A stretch of 64,000 nt of DNA from positions 27,723,036 to 27,787,035 of the forward strand of contig OX463788.1 in NCBI GenBank assembly GCA_949825025.1, given 5' to 3'. Position 1 is the first letter of the stretch. Every line of letters begins with the position of its first letter. Position numbers and translations under genes: made by a program. Below, piece after piece: positions 1 through 11,675 of this stretch. The notes below the pieces were generated by a model. That model was not told where the DNA came from. It worked only from the letters and a program-made list of their open reading frames with translations, and searched no databases. Origin of the DNA: Siphlonurus alternatus (taxonomy: Eukaryota; Arthropoda; Insecta; Ephemeroptera; Siphlonuridae).

Positions 1-796
1 AAAAAATTCTTCATAGTAACTAATTTTGCAGAAAAACAAAAAAACTAACAAAACAAACTTCAAATTCAGATTTTTTTTATATGAGTACGTTTTGAGAGAT
101 TATTGTCACAAAAATCTAGTCATGTACATGATGTGACCCCAGCATTGAAGCAAATTAAGTAGCAAAGGGTGTACCATTATATTTATAATATTATATGGCT
201 GGACTCTTATTGATGCCGTGAGGGAACAATAGCTACAAGATCTGAGTAAATAAAAATTCATGACGGTACCAAGACAATTAAAAAAAAAAGAAAAAAAAAA
301 ACGCGAATAAAATAATTAAATATGTAATATCGATAAAAAAACTTTCGTCATTTTGGATTTTTTGGCTTACTTCAATTTTTTTGAGAATTTAAAACAATAA
401 TTTAAAAATTTAAAAAGGGCAACATGCATTTATTAAATTATAAATTGTAAAGAAGTTAATTAAAATATTTTTTTCTATACTATAATACTGCTTCTAAAGA
501 ATGCCTATATATAACATTGAAGATTGAAGTGCTTGTTTGTGATTTTCTTTCATATTAAAAGTTATATATTTAAATTTTTATTAGCTGGCACAACAAATAT
601 TTTTGAATATTTTTTATCAATTTAATGTAACACTCCCTACATTTTTTTTTCTTTTTTTTTACTTCGTTATGTAAAAGTTGAAATAAGTATTTAAATTTAT
701 TTTAATGGAGGTATATTTCAATACTATAAATCAATTTTAGGACAAGTATTCATTATAAAAAAAAATAATAATAAATTATTATTATGTATTATTATG

Positions 797-903
797 GTAT
801 GTACGTCGTCTGAACTTAAAAATTGTTCATCTGCAACCTGAAATTCATTGCTAGAGTATAATTGTAATCATACCCTTTAATTATAAAAAAATGATAATAA
901 AAA
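797..903. repeat. 105 bp direct repeat, copy 1
   Basis: Nearly identical, in the same orientation, to 4577-4685. Both contain GTCGTCTGAACTTAAAAATT and end in an ATAATAATAAAAA-like tail. The A-rich end suggests a short retroposed fragment, but no coding or tRNA-like head is visible. Confidence 0.7.
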
Positions 904-1391
904 ATAAGCCACACCCCTTTGTCCCAAAAAATAGCTCCTCCGGCGGGGGTTTTAGCCCTTCATCAGGCCGTGAAGCGTACTGGTAAGAGATTGAAACCAC
1001 TTTCACCACTGATACAAACGCACGTGGGTAGCTTGAGGCTCGAGGCTGTATATTATATAATATATATGTATATGAATATATACATTCAGGCCTTTTGTGA
1101 GCTGTGATCGATCGTCAAGAAATTCTTATATTATCAACGAATTAGAATACGAGTATAATATAAACATAAAACAAACAACGTTATGATCAATCCAATAGAC
1201 TTAATAAATTTAATTAGGATTTAAAAATTAATACACATCCCCAATAGGAGCAGTAATCAAACATACGTATTTAAGTGCTAGCATGTTAATTTTGTTTAAA
1301 TAATTTGTAATTTCCACTATGCAGATAATTTTTAAAACATTTTAACATAATTATACTTTATTGTAAAAATACACTTGCCTCAGAAAAGTTC

Positions 1392-1475
1392 CCTTTTGCA
1401 GCCTTGTTAATCACCATGTCCTGTACGGTGTTATTCTAATGGGGCCTATATAGTGATTAATAAGGCTGCAAAAGG
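1392..1475. repeat. short hairpin (foldback)
   Basis: CCTTTTGCAGCCTTGTTAATCAC at 1392-1414 is nearly complementary to 1453-1475, with about 38 bases between. It is probably the core of a small MITE. Confidence 0.6.
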
Positions 1476-1671
1476 AAAAAATTCAAAGGCGAGGAGCGAA
1501 GAGTGTACAATGTTTTTTACATTATATTTATAAAATAAACATAATCGTATGATTGTATGGAGATGCAACTCATGAACATATAATTTTATTGTCATTCAGA
1601 TACTTGTCCAAAAACAGATGCTTACGTGTAGCTACTTTATTTTTACAAGAGCTGTTTTTATTGTGTTTTAG

Positions 1672-2229
1672 GTGAGTGGAACGATGCCGTTCCGTGCTCA
1701 TACAGTGGCAGGTCTTAAGAGACATATTCTGGAAGGTGAATTTCCGGATCCTTTACCTGCAGTGTCATCACAATGCCTGGAAGTGATTCACGGCCTGATG
1801 AAGCCTGCTCCAGGAGATAGAACACAGTTGAACCTTCTCCTAAATAACTGTGATTGGCTATCAGGAATTGCCATCCCAGAACCTTCTGTACTAAGCTTTC
1901 CTCCTCCTAATTTTGCAGATGAAAATTTAGCACAAGAAATTGATATTGAAGCTAGGAAGAGATTAAACTATTTGGGAATAACAGAGGAATTATTAAAAGA
2001 GGCAAATGACAAAGGTGCAAAAAGTGCTGTGACAGGAGCTTACAGAATTGTTGCTCATAGAGTGGAGCGTGAGTTAACAGGTATTCCAGAAAATGATGAC
2101 TCTCATATGTTGAGTCCCACAGAATCATCACAGTCTAAAACTATTCCTAAACAGGGCATCTTAAGAAGAGTCCTTAAGTCACCAAGAAAGCACAAAAATA
2201 GGATGTCAAGAACGTGTGTTCTTTTATGA
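1672..2229 (+). CDS. NIM1K: NIM1-like serine/threonine kinase, last exon
   Basis: This is the 3' terminal coding exon of an AMPK-related Ser/Thr kinase. It starts after the acceptor TTGTGTTTTAG at 1661-1671 with VSGTMPFRAHTVAGLKRHIL, the end of the kinase C-lobe (subdomains X-XI) as found in NIM1, where the usual order is VTG-PF-A-TV-LKR-ILEG. The line LINSCDWL-type end of the lobe is represented here by LLLNNCDWLSG. About 110 residues of tail follow. The exon encodes 185 residues and stops with TGA at 2227-2229; the N-terminal and catalytic exons lie outside the window to the left. The last 25 residues are strongly basic and the protein ends CVLL, a CaaX-type prenylation motif with Leu last, which would favour geranylgeranylation and membrane attachment. 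NIM1 is the best family call; a closely related MARK/SNRK-type kinase is the alternative. Confidence 0.85.
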   Translation: MSGTMPFRAHTVAGLKRHILEGEFPDPLPAVSSQCLEVIHGLMKPAPGDRTQLNLLLNNCDWLSGIAIPEPSVLSFPPPNFADENLAQEIDIEARKRLNYLGITEELLKEANDKGAKSAVTGAYRIVAHRVERELTGIPENDDSHMLSPTESSQSKTIPKQGILRRVLKSPRKHKNRMSRTCVLL

Positions 2230-2277
2230 TTAGCAGTATTGTTCTATAGAGATGTTCTAATAGTATTTTTTAAGACA

Positions 2278-2283
2278 AATAAA
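2278..2283 (+). promoter_or_regulatory. polyadenylation signal of the NIM1-like kinase
   Basis: A consensus AATAAA lies 48 bases after the kinase stop codon, the first such hexamer downstream. In this AT-rich DNA chance hexamers are common, so position rather than sequence supports the call. Confidence 0.5.
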
Positions 2284-3054
2284 ATAATAAAAAAAAACAA
2301 TGCAAACAAGCCAAATACGTGTACAGTTATTCAACTAATTATTAAATTGATTCTCTGTTGCAGGGTTGTATGTTTTATTACCACAAATACGACTTAATTA
2401 TTATAACTAATTTATATAATTATGCAACCTACATAGCTCTCTCTTTAATTTATGCTGTTCTGTATGTATTTTAATGTTAGTCGTTCATACAATATTATTG
2501 AACAAAATTGATTTAATGTAAATGACACAATTATAATTAAATGAAATTGTAATAAAACTCATCTACAGCTTTTGTTATTTGGAAACCTAATTTTTTATCC
2601 ACTTGAATTATAGGTTTTATTAATCCACTATAGTACTCATGGCCATTACATACAATATAGGTCACTCTTTTTTTTTAATCCTTTCAGGGCCGGGGTGCAA
2701 AGTGAAGATTTAATTTTTCTTACGGAGTTTCAATGTTATTTTTTTTTTATAAAATGAAAATTCTCTTTTTTTTCTAAAAATTTTTACTAAAAATTAGTAA
2801 CCAAAGGTAAATTGGCACGTTGAAGTTAATGGTGGTATTAAAATAACGCCCCTTCCCCCCCCCCCTCCCGGCTAATTTTTAGGGGGTTGGTCCACCCTAT
2901 AAGATTACTCTACACAATCTTGGGTCCACCCTTTAATGTTAAATTCCAAAAAAAAATTAATTTCAATGATTTTAGTATCCGTTACTGATAAAAAAAAATC
3001 ACTGAAAACGTGATGTCAAAAAAATTATTGGACCACCCCCGTGTCTATATATAT
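2284..3054. other. intergenic AT-rich stretch
   Basis: No gene or clear repeat boundary is seen. It contains a C homopolymer run near 2850-2866 and a duplicated GGTCCACCC(T) phrase at about 2889 and 2925. Confidence 0.4.
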
Positions 3055-3150
3055 AGTACTTGGTTGCTCGCGGGTGACCGTTTCAAGTAAAAATTACGTT
3101 GCTTCCTCCCTGGGGTAAATTCATCTCGCTTTTCGATCACCCAATGCAGT
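3055..3150 (+). mobile_element. diverged 5S-SINE body fragment
   Basis: The order GGGTGACC, TTTCAAG, AAAAATTACGTT, CCTGGGGTAAATTC, CGCTTTTC follows the middle of the 5S-derived SINE seen at 37,679-38,012 (GGGTGACC, AACAAAAACCACGTTT, AAGGGTAAATTG, GCGCTTTTCC), but is strongly diverged and truncated. Confidence 0.5.
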
Positions 3151-3308
3151 GACCAGTGATGATATTATGTTTTAAAAATATTTACTTTATGTTATTGATG
3201 AAGGTATATATTATCTTGTAGTGCGCGATACTATACTAAATATACTTCAATGTATATATATTTTTTTTAATTTTTAATCAAACCCTGTTGGGTACTTCTA
3301 TTTACTAA

Positions 3309-3668
3309 TTACATACTACTTTGAAACCCCGAACCTTCCGAAACCCTAACTTGAGCGTTTCGCGGGCTCTTCCGGAACGGGGGCGGCCATGGCCTTGCAA
3401 ATCCATCCCGGCATTTGCCTGCGGCTGAGGGAAACGTGGAAACCTCAGCCAGGATGGACGCTACAGCTTTTGTCAATGAACCGGAAGTGCAATGGTCCAA
3501 AGCCAGGGGAACCACATAGTGGAAAAGCGCAACGATTTACCCCTGGGTGGGAAACGTGGTTTTTGTTGAAAATGTCAAAATGGTCACCCATCCAACTACT
3601 AACCACGCGCGGCGTTGCTTGACTTCGGTGATCTGACGAGACCCGGTCAAGCGCACTGCGCCACACCA
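3309..3668 (-). mobile_element. 5S rRNA-derived SINE, copy 1
   Basis: Read on the minus strand from 3668, the first 85 or so bases match the internal part of 5S rRNA: GGTCTCGTCAGATCACCGAA, then AAGTCAAGCAACG and TTAGTAGTTGGATGGGTGAC, which carry the A-box, intermediate-element and C-box regions of the pol III promoter. An unrelated body of about 270 bases follows and ends near TTTCAAAGTAG. The head-plus-body design defines a SINE3-class element. The same element occurs at 37,679-38,012, about 85-90% alike by eye. Confidence 0.85.
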
Positions 3669-4010
3669 TAATATGTATATAGTATAATATAGTATCTTTT
3701 TGTTTGTCGATTATATCTTTTATTTACTTCAGTTTATATATATGTTGGCACCAAAGCCCGAATTCGGGCAAAGCTCGAAAAAAATGCGCACATGACCTAG
3801 ATGTGCCCCTAGCGATTTGAGCAAAGCCTGAAATTAACACATATTTCGGGCTTTGCTCATTTAAATTTGATCATTTCTAGAAGTGCTCAACTCGAAAAAT
3901 GCAAACCCGGACGAGAAGTTTTATTTCGGGTTTCGCACCCTGTTTTAATCATTTCTAGAAGTGCTCAAAGCAAAATGAAAAATAATAATACTATAATAAT
4001 AATAATAATT

Positions 4011-4178
4011 CGATGTAATCCTTCTGTGTGTAGTATGCTGCGCTAGTCTCAGATCACCTGAGGAAGAGCGCGGTTGACTCTCGAAACGTAGTGATATGTG
4101 TAGTACATGCAAGTGTAAGTGACGTGCACGAACACTAAGTGATCATCGCAACATACTACACACAGAAGGATTACATCG
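4011..4178 (+). mobile_element. 168 bp foldback carrying a hammerhead-like core
   Basis: A perfect 27 bp terminal inverted repeat (4011-4037 and 4152-4178; starts CGATGTAATCCTTCTGTG) encloses a loop. The loop has the hammerhead order ATCAC (4053-4057), CTGAGGA (4058-4064), stem II AGAG/CTCT (4065-4068 with 4078-4081), C, GAA-ACGT-A (4083-4090), GTGAT (4091-4095). ATCAC pairs with GTGAT as stem I. Stem III is reduced to AC/GU, as in minimal type I motifs described in Penelope-like elements, so any activity would need a dimer. The extra C82 makes the fold imperfect. Probably the end of a Penelope-like or derived element. Confidence 0.5.
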
Positions 4179-4576
4179 AACACCGGCAAAGGTAAAAGTC
4201 CGAAAAGTGAAATTAAAATTCAATATGAATAATATCCTTTGCACGAAAAATTATTTACTAATAATATTGCATGTTAGTTAATTCAAATAATTTTTTTACA
4301 GCTGATATATTATAAAAAATCATTTTAACTTAATTTATAGAACTTGCTAAGAAGCAAAGAGCTCCTCAAGATAGCACCAAACCTACCAATTAAATAAAAA
4401 AAAAATAATAATACTAAAAAAAAAAACTATTATGGCATTTTAAAATTTATCTTTTTTTTTTTTTTTTTTGCACAACATGTTTTAGATTGACAACCTTTCT
4501 TGCAGTTGCAAAACACAAAACCTTGCTTTGAATTTGCTGCTGATCTGAGAGACTCGTCTTTTCTTTGTTATGTGTG

Positions 4577-4685
4577 TGGTATATACGTCGTCTGAACTTA
4601 AAAATTGTTCATCTGCAACCTGAAATTCATTGCTAGAGTATAATTGTAATCATACCCTTTAAATATAAAAAAATGATAATAATAA
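4577..4685. repeat. 105 bp direct repeat, copy 2
   Basis: Same-orientation copy of 797-903, nearly identical. It lies within the 3743-5236 TIR element, so the two copies were placed independently or one was captured. Confidence 0.7.
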
Positions 4686-5225
4686 AAAAAATAAAAGTGT
4701 CTCTCAGTGTGACAAAATCGTATTTTTTCAATATGACTTGAATAATACAGAAAGAAATGTTAAAAAAAAATACTATACTGCAGTATACACGCTATTAATG
4801 TTAAATTAGTATTTTTATCAATTAATTAAAAAGTGATATAATTAAAATATTATTAAGTTAACATTATTTTATTATTTATTGCTATAATACGGCACAATTT
4901 TTTGAATTTTCAATTATTATTTTTCATTTTGCTTTGAGCACTTCTAGAAATGATCAAAACAGTGAGCGAAGCCCGAAATAAAACTTCTCGTCGGGGTTTG
5001 TTTTTTTCGAGTTGGGCACTTCTAGAAATGATCAAATTTAAATGGGCAAAGTCCGAAATAAAACTTCTCGTCGGGGTATGCTTTTTTCGATTTGTGCACT
5101 TCTGGAAATGATCAAATTTAAATGAGCAAAGCCCGAAATATTTGTTAATTTCGGGCTTTGCTCAAATCGCTAGGGGCACATCTAGGTGTGCGCATTTTTT
5201 TCGAGCTTTGCCATAATTCGGGCTT

Positions 5226-5237
5226 TGGTGCCAACAC

Positions 5238-5288
<51 letters not shown>

Positions 5289-5290
5289 AA
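5226..5290. repeat. AT microsatellite
   Basis: An imperfect (AT)n tract follows the right end of the TIR element, and a shorter AT stretch precedes the left end. Confidence 0.8.
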
Positions 5291-6590
5291 TATTATACTA
5301 CCTGAGAAATAAGACGGTAAATTTAAGGCGTGAATTGCAACATTTGGTTATATCTCTTCCAAACTTTTGGTAATGTATATCATGACGTCACGAATGAATA
5401 TTGAAAGTATTATTATATTATAATACAAAAAGTATGAAAATCAACTTTTCATGCACACATAATTTTCGATGTAGTAAAAATAATAAATATATAACGGCGT
5501 GATATACAAAGTATAGAAATTGCAATTAAGTAAAGTGAAAAAAAGTCACTCTCGCTGGGTAGAAAAAAGGCTTTCAATGTTTATATGACGTTATCGCCAG
5601 TAAACTGGGCTCGTATTTTTTTTCTTTGCAGATGTAACAGTATAGTCTGTTTAAGAAATTGAAAAGCTATCAAAGATAAATATATACATGTATTAATATT
5701 AGTTTTAATGCAGCGTGAGAAAAAGGGTTGTTAAAGATGAACCTCATTGCAGTTTATTGATACCTCGCAATCGGCGCGCCTGAATGCAACGTTGTACAAG
5801 ACAATTAAAGCAGGGGACTAAGTTAGAACTCACCATCAATATAGGTATATACGTGGCATACAAATTTTGAAGCGAATCTGTCTTATCAGTTTTGTGAAAA
5901 CTGAAGTAGAAGTTTAATTAACATTGGCCTTATATATAATATGGACTGAAACAGGAAATGGAGCTGTTATAAGAAAACTGCCAGATTGAATTTGCTCAAA
6001 CCATAAGCGATGAAGTTGTGGAACATTATCGATTTTTTAAAATTTATTTCATTTGATTTTTTTCACAGGGAAATATTCTTTGACTCTAGCAGTAACTGAG
6101 ATTAACCGATAAGCAAGATTAGACTATAATATATTATTTTCAAAACTCTAGCATATATTATACAGCCGGAATAATACATATATGCAGCGCAACTATCGAA
6201 AATCGTGCCCAATGTGAAGGCCTTAATTTTTTCATATTTGAAAACAAACAATTAACCAGCTGCTCAAATCCGTACACAGCATACTGGTGCTAATGGAAGC
6301 TATATAGGCCACAACCTATGACCGCGCCTATATATACTATAGGGTATAGGTAGAAGGTCTTCTAGCGCACCCTACTATACATACATATACTCTTCAACAG
6401 CCGTCCATGCAATATCTCTTCGTAGCATGCTTTCAAGTAATTGCAATTTTTTTTTCCTAAAAGAGTAAGTTCAACACATCAACACATCAACTTGCGGCGG
6501 TTTAATGAGTGGGTATGCGTTATAATCGTTATATAGGGATAATTAATTAAGGTAGCTGTAATCTATAGGGATTCTAGCGAATATAATATG
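5291..6590. other. unassigned AT-rich intergenic DNA
   Basis: I see no exon-like ORF and no clear repeat pair. It includes a GC-richer patch at 5765-5830. Confidence 0.4.
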
Positions 6591-6596
6591 AATGAT

Positions 6597-6775
6597 GGCC
6601 ATGCGGCCTGTTACGCGTTCCATGCAGAGCATTCGCTGAGGTGACTACTGCATGAGGGAACCGTGGAAAACCTCAGTCAGGTTCGCGGACACCTTCGGCC
6701 TCTACTTTTTCTCAATGGGCCAAAGCGATGTCCAAACTTAAGTATGGGGGAACCACATACATTCCTCCCCATTAC
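6597..6775 (-). mobile_element. old 5S-SINE body copy
   Basis: The order GAGGGAA-CGTGGAAA-ACCTCAG, CTACT-TTTTCTCAATG, GGCCAAAG, GGGGAACCACATA parallels 3389-3530 of SINE copy 1 (GAGGGAAACGTGGAAACCTC and following), with many substitutions. The 5S head is missing. Confidence 0.5.
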
Positions 6776-6959
6776 TTTGCATGTTATTTTTTAAATTCCA
6801 GACGGCAAAATTATATATCTTTTGACCAGCTAGTTGACGATCGCCTCTGCTGCGTTATGTGGCCTTCGATCCACCAGAGCGCTGCAATGTGGATATAGCT
6901 AGGAGCTGTACTATACGTATTACGTAATATATAATATATTAAAATTATCTCTTTGGAGC

Positions 6960-7405
6960 TGCATGCATGGTTGATTGATGTTGAGTTATAGTTACAGGTC
7001 CCGATGTAATGTGTGTCTCGGACACGAGTTAACAATACAACTATCCTGCGCCTGCCGAGACGCCTTCTCGGGTTGTAAGGTGAAAGTAATGGGATAAAAA
7101 AGTCTTCCTTGCGGAAGGACGATTGTGAAGGTGACAAACGGCTTTCGCCGTAATGGCTACTCTCTCCATTGCAGTCCGTCACCGAGAGGGCGAGTGAAAA
7201 TGAGAGGATTATGGGATTGTACCACTGCCTGGAGAGATGGTTTTTAGATGGAAATAATTAAAGGAAATGATAGATTTAAAAGGTAGGTATTAATTTGAAG
7301 AATGAAATATAAGGATTAAAGGAAGACAGGAAAGATTTCAGGAGCGACAGTGAAGCGGCACAGGAAAAATGATGTAACAGGTTCCAGCACGCCTTGAGGA
7401 ATCCA
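6960..7405 (+). repeat. interspersed repeat family Q, copy 1
   Basis: Shares about 400 bases in order with 44,232-44,612: GGTCCCGATGTA, GACACGAGTTAAC, GGAAGGACGATTGTGAAGGT, GAGAGGGCGAGTGAAAATG, CACTGCCTGGAGAGAT, GGCACAGGAAAAATGATGTA. There is no ORF or TIR. Class unknown; perhaps retroelement UTR. Confidence 0.7.
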
Positions 7406-7723
7406 AAAACGTAAACAACAATCTGCTTTGGAGCTGCATGGAAGAGGAAATAGAACACTGCCCACTGGAGGGGGCAGTGGATAGAAGCGGTAAGAGAAAC
7501 CAAATTTTACCGCGCAGAAAAATATCACGAAAAAGACACGGAACATCCATAGAGTTAATATTATATAGAGAGTCTATCCACTAGGTGGCGCTCGTGGCCT
7601 CTCGGCCGAGCGCGAAATGCTACTGACGTTTGAAACGGGTGCCTGTGACGTCACTATAGGAACTAACAATGTTAAATCTAATCGGTCAATATTGCTCCAA
7701 ATACAATGAATATTGCAAATTAA

Positions 7724-10033
7724 CCCATTAGCGCCCAGAAAAAACTTTTGGTGAAATTTTTTCTTGCCACTACGAAATTCTTATAAAACTAAGTGAATGT
7801 AACCCAAATTTACAAAAAAAAAAAAAATTTCTTATTGAATTCGAATTTTTATGGGCATTTGAAGTTTGTGTACCATATGGAGCCTCTGGGCGCCTACAGT
7901 GTCATTTTACTTTAAAATAGCAATTCGATATTAATTACTTTTTTTAATTACTTTTTTGCTGGAAAGGGTTAATTAATGTTTGAATTAGTAATAATTCCAC
8001 CTAACTTTCAAATTTTATAATTTTGGGGGTGGGGGTAATTTTTTTAAAATTATAATGTATTCTAATTTATGGTTTGAATATAGAAAAACCATATAAAAAT
8101 TGATTTAAAAAATAATTTGGAAGTAATTTTGCCAAAAGTCCCTAATTGGGGTTAATTTTGGGGTTGGGTAACACTATAAAATGTATTGTATATTTTCTCG
8201 AAATCTTTTCTTTTCCTGTTTTTCATTTTATAAGGCATAATTGTTATTATAAAACACACTATAGGAACAAGGTTACTCTAACCTATGACCTTTTTTAGGG
8301 TAAATTATATGTTACAATAAAGGCTATTATGACAAGTTCAGTGTCTATGTTTTCCTATATCATGATCTCTTATTACCATATAAATTATCACATTTTGAGA
8401 AAAAATGATAATTTTGGTGATGCAGTTTAGATTTGATTTGTCCGATAATGAGTGTTTCTGAGCAAATTCATATGGTTTGTGGAAGAGAATAGTAGTGTGG
8501 AGGTTCATATATGTGGAAGGCCGCGGTAATGGTGCTTTGCTATGGATTACCCCGTAAGGAAAATGGCATCGTTATTATGTACTGTAAATTGAATACACTT
8601 TTTTTTTTTGGTTTTCACTTATTGATATATAAATAAATGGAATGACGCAGGTATGGTCATTGCTGGTTGCAGCTCTAGCGCGATTCTATTTTTGTGGGTG
8701 CTTATAATTGTTCTTCTCTTGGACAACATTTAATTTTTCTACATAAAAATTTTGAAGAGGGCTTCAATATCTACAGAAGCTAAACACCGTCGCCAAGACG
8801 ATGAGTGACCCCACAAATGTACTCCACTGGAGCGCAAGCATTATAGCTTTCTCCGATGCATATTGTCCTTTGTTTGGAATAATTAGCTATCTGCTAACCA
8901 TGATTTTGTTGCAATAATGAGCTATCTGCTCTTTCATGAGCCGTAAATTGGTATAAAACAAAGCTCATTGTTGCGCTCATCTGAAAAAGCAGATAGCTCA
9001 TTATTGCAATGAAATCAAGGGAAAGCTGATAGCTCATAATTGCGGAGCAAGAGCGATATATTGACACAAAAAATCCTAAACTATACGTAAAAAATTACTA
9101 CTGTTTTCAGTTTTGTGAAATAATCTAAGAAGCTACAGAAATAGGACAACCCGGCCCTTGCCTTTATTATAATTATAGCCTTTGTGTCATGATATTTACA
9201 CCAGCAAGGTACCCTGATTAGGGATACCTTAATTATTCCTATTAGTGTCATATAATTATAATTGTCTATGCCTTATAGGATGAAAAGTAGAAAAAAATAA
9301 ATTATTTAGTAAAATATATTAAACATTCTATAGTGTTACCCCAACCCCAAATTAACCCCAAATAAGGACTCTGACAAACTGACAAAAGTACTTTCAAATT
9401 AAATTTTAAAACCAATTTTAGTACAGGTTTTCTATATATGAAACGATAAATTAGCAAAATTTTGATATTTTCAAAAACTACCCCACCCCCAAAAGGATCA
9501 AATTTGGGGGTGGGGAAGATTTTTAATTAAATATCATTCAAATTAACCCTTTTCTGGAAAATGCGGAGTTAAAAAATGTAAATATGATGTTTTATATTGG
9601 ATTGCTATTTCTAAGCTATATGATACTGTAAGCGCCCAGAGGCTCCATACGGGACATCTATTTTGAATTGCCTTTTTAATGCCCTTAAAAAAATTTTCAC
9701 CCCAAAAAAACTACATATCCATATTCTGAGTTCAATGGTTGATATGGAAATGGGAGTTTTGTTCAAATTTTTTTATATTATATAATTTATTTTGAATGGT
9801 AAAAAAAAGTACTTTTTCAAAATGCCATTCAAAAAAGTGCAAAAATTTTGAACTATCCTTGCAAGTTCAAATTTTGGTTTTTGATCAAAATTTTTTTTTC
9901 ATTATGATCCCCATACTATTTACTTTTGATTACAACCATCAGTTTTGCTCTTACTCTGAAAACCGAATTTATAATTATTTTAATTCATTAACAAATTTTG
10001 CAAGCCCACATGGAGCCTCTGGGCGCTAATGGG
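7724..10033. mobile_element. piggyBac-like TTAA element, non-autonomous
   Basis: Flanked by TTAA at 7720-7723 and 10034-10037. The TIR begins CCCATTAGCGCCCAGA at both ends, the CCC start typical of piggyBac-superfamily elements. Subterminal arms repeat GGAGCCTCTGGGCGC (about 7879-7895, 9636-9652, 10012-10026). Longer inverted homology (8110-8350 against 9150-9400) includes AATTAACCCCAAAT. No transposase is encoded. A module (8875-9062) shared with other elements lies at the centre. Confidence 0.8.
8875..9062. repeat. GATAGCTCATTATTGC module
   Basis: Contains AAAGCTCATTGTTGC, AGCAGATAGCTCATTATTGC and a terminal AATTGCGGAGCAAGAGCGAT. The same pieces occur at 11,040-11,215, inverted at 13,570-13,745, and at 43,830-43,945. 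Partly palindromic. Confidence 0.65.
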
Positions 10034-11383
10034 TTAAGCATAAAAAGAGGTTAATAATTATATTATTGTTAATTATTATATTTTTAGTAGGCCATCCCTT
10101 GTAAAACACTATTATACTCAAGTATATATACTTGAAAAGTATAATTATTATACTAAAGTATAATATATTATTAATTATTTTATTATAATAACTTTGTATA
10201 TATTATTATACTTTAGAAGTATACTAAGCATAGAAAAAAGTATAATAAATTAATGATAAATTATACTAATTAAAACATAAAATTTATAATATTGTACAAT
10301 TATAATATTACAGGATTATAAAAAAATAAGTATACTAAATTATAATTAAGTATTATTTTATTATTTTACAAGATGGCTACTATTAAAAACAAATGGGCAT
10401 CAGAAAGCGTTGTAATAATATAGTCAGCTGATGGGAAATTTCTGTGAACACGACGATGGCGTCATTTGATGAAAATACAGAAAAATGACGGGAAGTATCC
10501 ATAATTGATTTTCTTCTTGTTAATATTTACATTCATTAAGGTAAAAGGATAAGTTTTGATGATTTTCTTTTATAATTAAAGATCGAGCTTTTTGTTGAGA
10601 GATTTTACAATGCAAGTTTAGTCACGACCCCAAACCTCCTTGATCCATGCACGCTTGCTCTATAAATTTAACATTGCACCCGGGATGATGCTATTATTGC
10701 TAACTGCTCCAATTTTGATCTGGTTCAAAATTTCTGGTATCTGGTGGTTCTTGTACTACTTATTATAATACATATATATAATATTGGTCTTTTATTGTCC
10801 GTTAGTGCATATAATTTTCATTTGTTCTATATACTTTTTTTCTTCTTTTTATATTACGCCATGCTAATACTTTTAGTTGTATTAAAAAAAATTATGTATG
10901 AATAGTTATTTGGCTGATAGTAAAAAAAACAACAGATTTTGAAATTTTGAAAATTTTCATGACGTGTACTCGGACAAATTATTTTTTTGTGCCAAAGCGA
11001 CAAAAGTCAAACGGGGATAATAACCATGATCTTATGTGCAATACTGACCTATCTGCTATATCAGGTGAATGCAATTAGAAGCTTGAAAAATATATAAAAT
11101 AAAGCTCATTGTTGCAATCATGTACATGAAATAGAAGACATGGATGTCTTATTATTTCACACAAAATCTTGGTAACATATTACATTGTTCATTATTGCAG
11201 ACGTGGGACGTTATACTAATTTTTATGCTATTTCAATTATAGAAAATATACTAAGTATAATAATTTTAGTATATTTAGTATAATAAATTTAATATAATTA
11301 AGTATAATAAATTTGTGATATATCAAACATTTATTATAATAAATTTAGTATACTAAGTATACTAAATTATACGAAATAAGTAT

Positions 11384-11418
<35 letters not shown>

Positions 11419-11675
11419 TCTATTTATTTATTTATTTATTTATTTAATTATTTATTTATTATATTTCCCGATTGTTACATAAAATAACAGTTGGCCGGTG
11501 ATACTAAAACAGTCCTATGTACAGAACAAAACGCAACGGGTGAGTCACGCATAGTATCCCTTTTAACAATTATTAATAAAAAATAAAGGAAAACATAACA
11601 AAATTACTTGTAACAAGACTATAAATAAAATATCACGTGTATAACACAGTTCAGTCAAAAAAATTTGTACATTAT

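Larger units (their letters stand above)
1..1671. other. kinase intron/upstream AT-rich DNA
   Basis: Very AT-rich sequence, presumably intron of the kinase gene because a splice acceptor closes it. A 62-codon ORF at 919-1107 includes a small GC-richer patch (905-1045) but has no recognisable domain. The only structures seen are one half of a 105 bp direct repeat (797-903) and a small hairpin (1392-1475), listed separately. Confidence 0.5.
3743..5236. mobile_element. 1.5 kb TIR DNA transposon, non-autonomous
   Basis: The ends are TGTTGGCACCAAAGCCCGAA and its complement at 5217-5236. Long arms (about 3743-3980 and 4910-5236) are inverted copies rich in GCAAAGCCCGAAAT and CACTTCTAGAAATGATCAAA. 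No transposase is encoded. The right arm has an internally duplicated segment of about 80 bases (near 4985-5110). The interior carries a 168 bp foldback (4011-4178) and copy 2 of a 105 bp direct repeat. It sits in an AT microsatellite, so the target duplication cannot be read. Confidence 0.8.

Noticed and set aside
919..1107. 62-codon ORF in a GC-richer patch
   Set aside because: No recognisable domain, no good splice pair; the reverse strand has a CTGATGAAG word but no GAAAC partner at hammerhead spacing.
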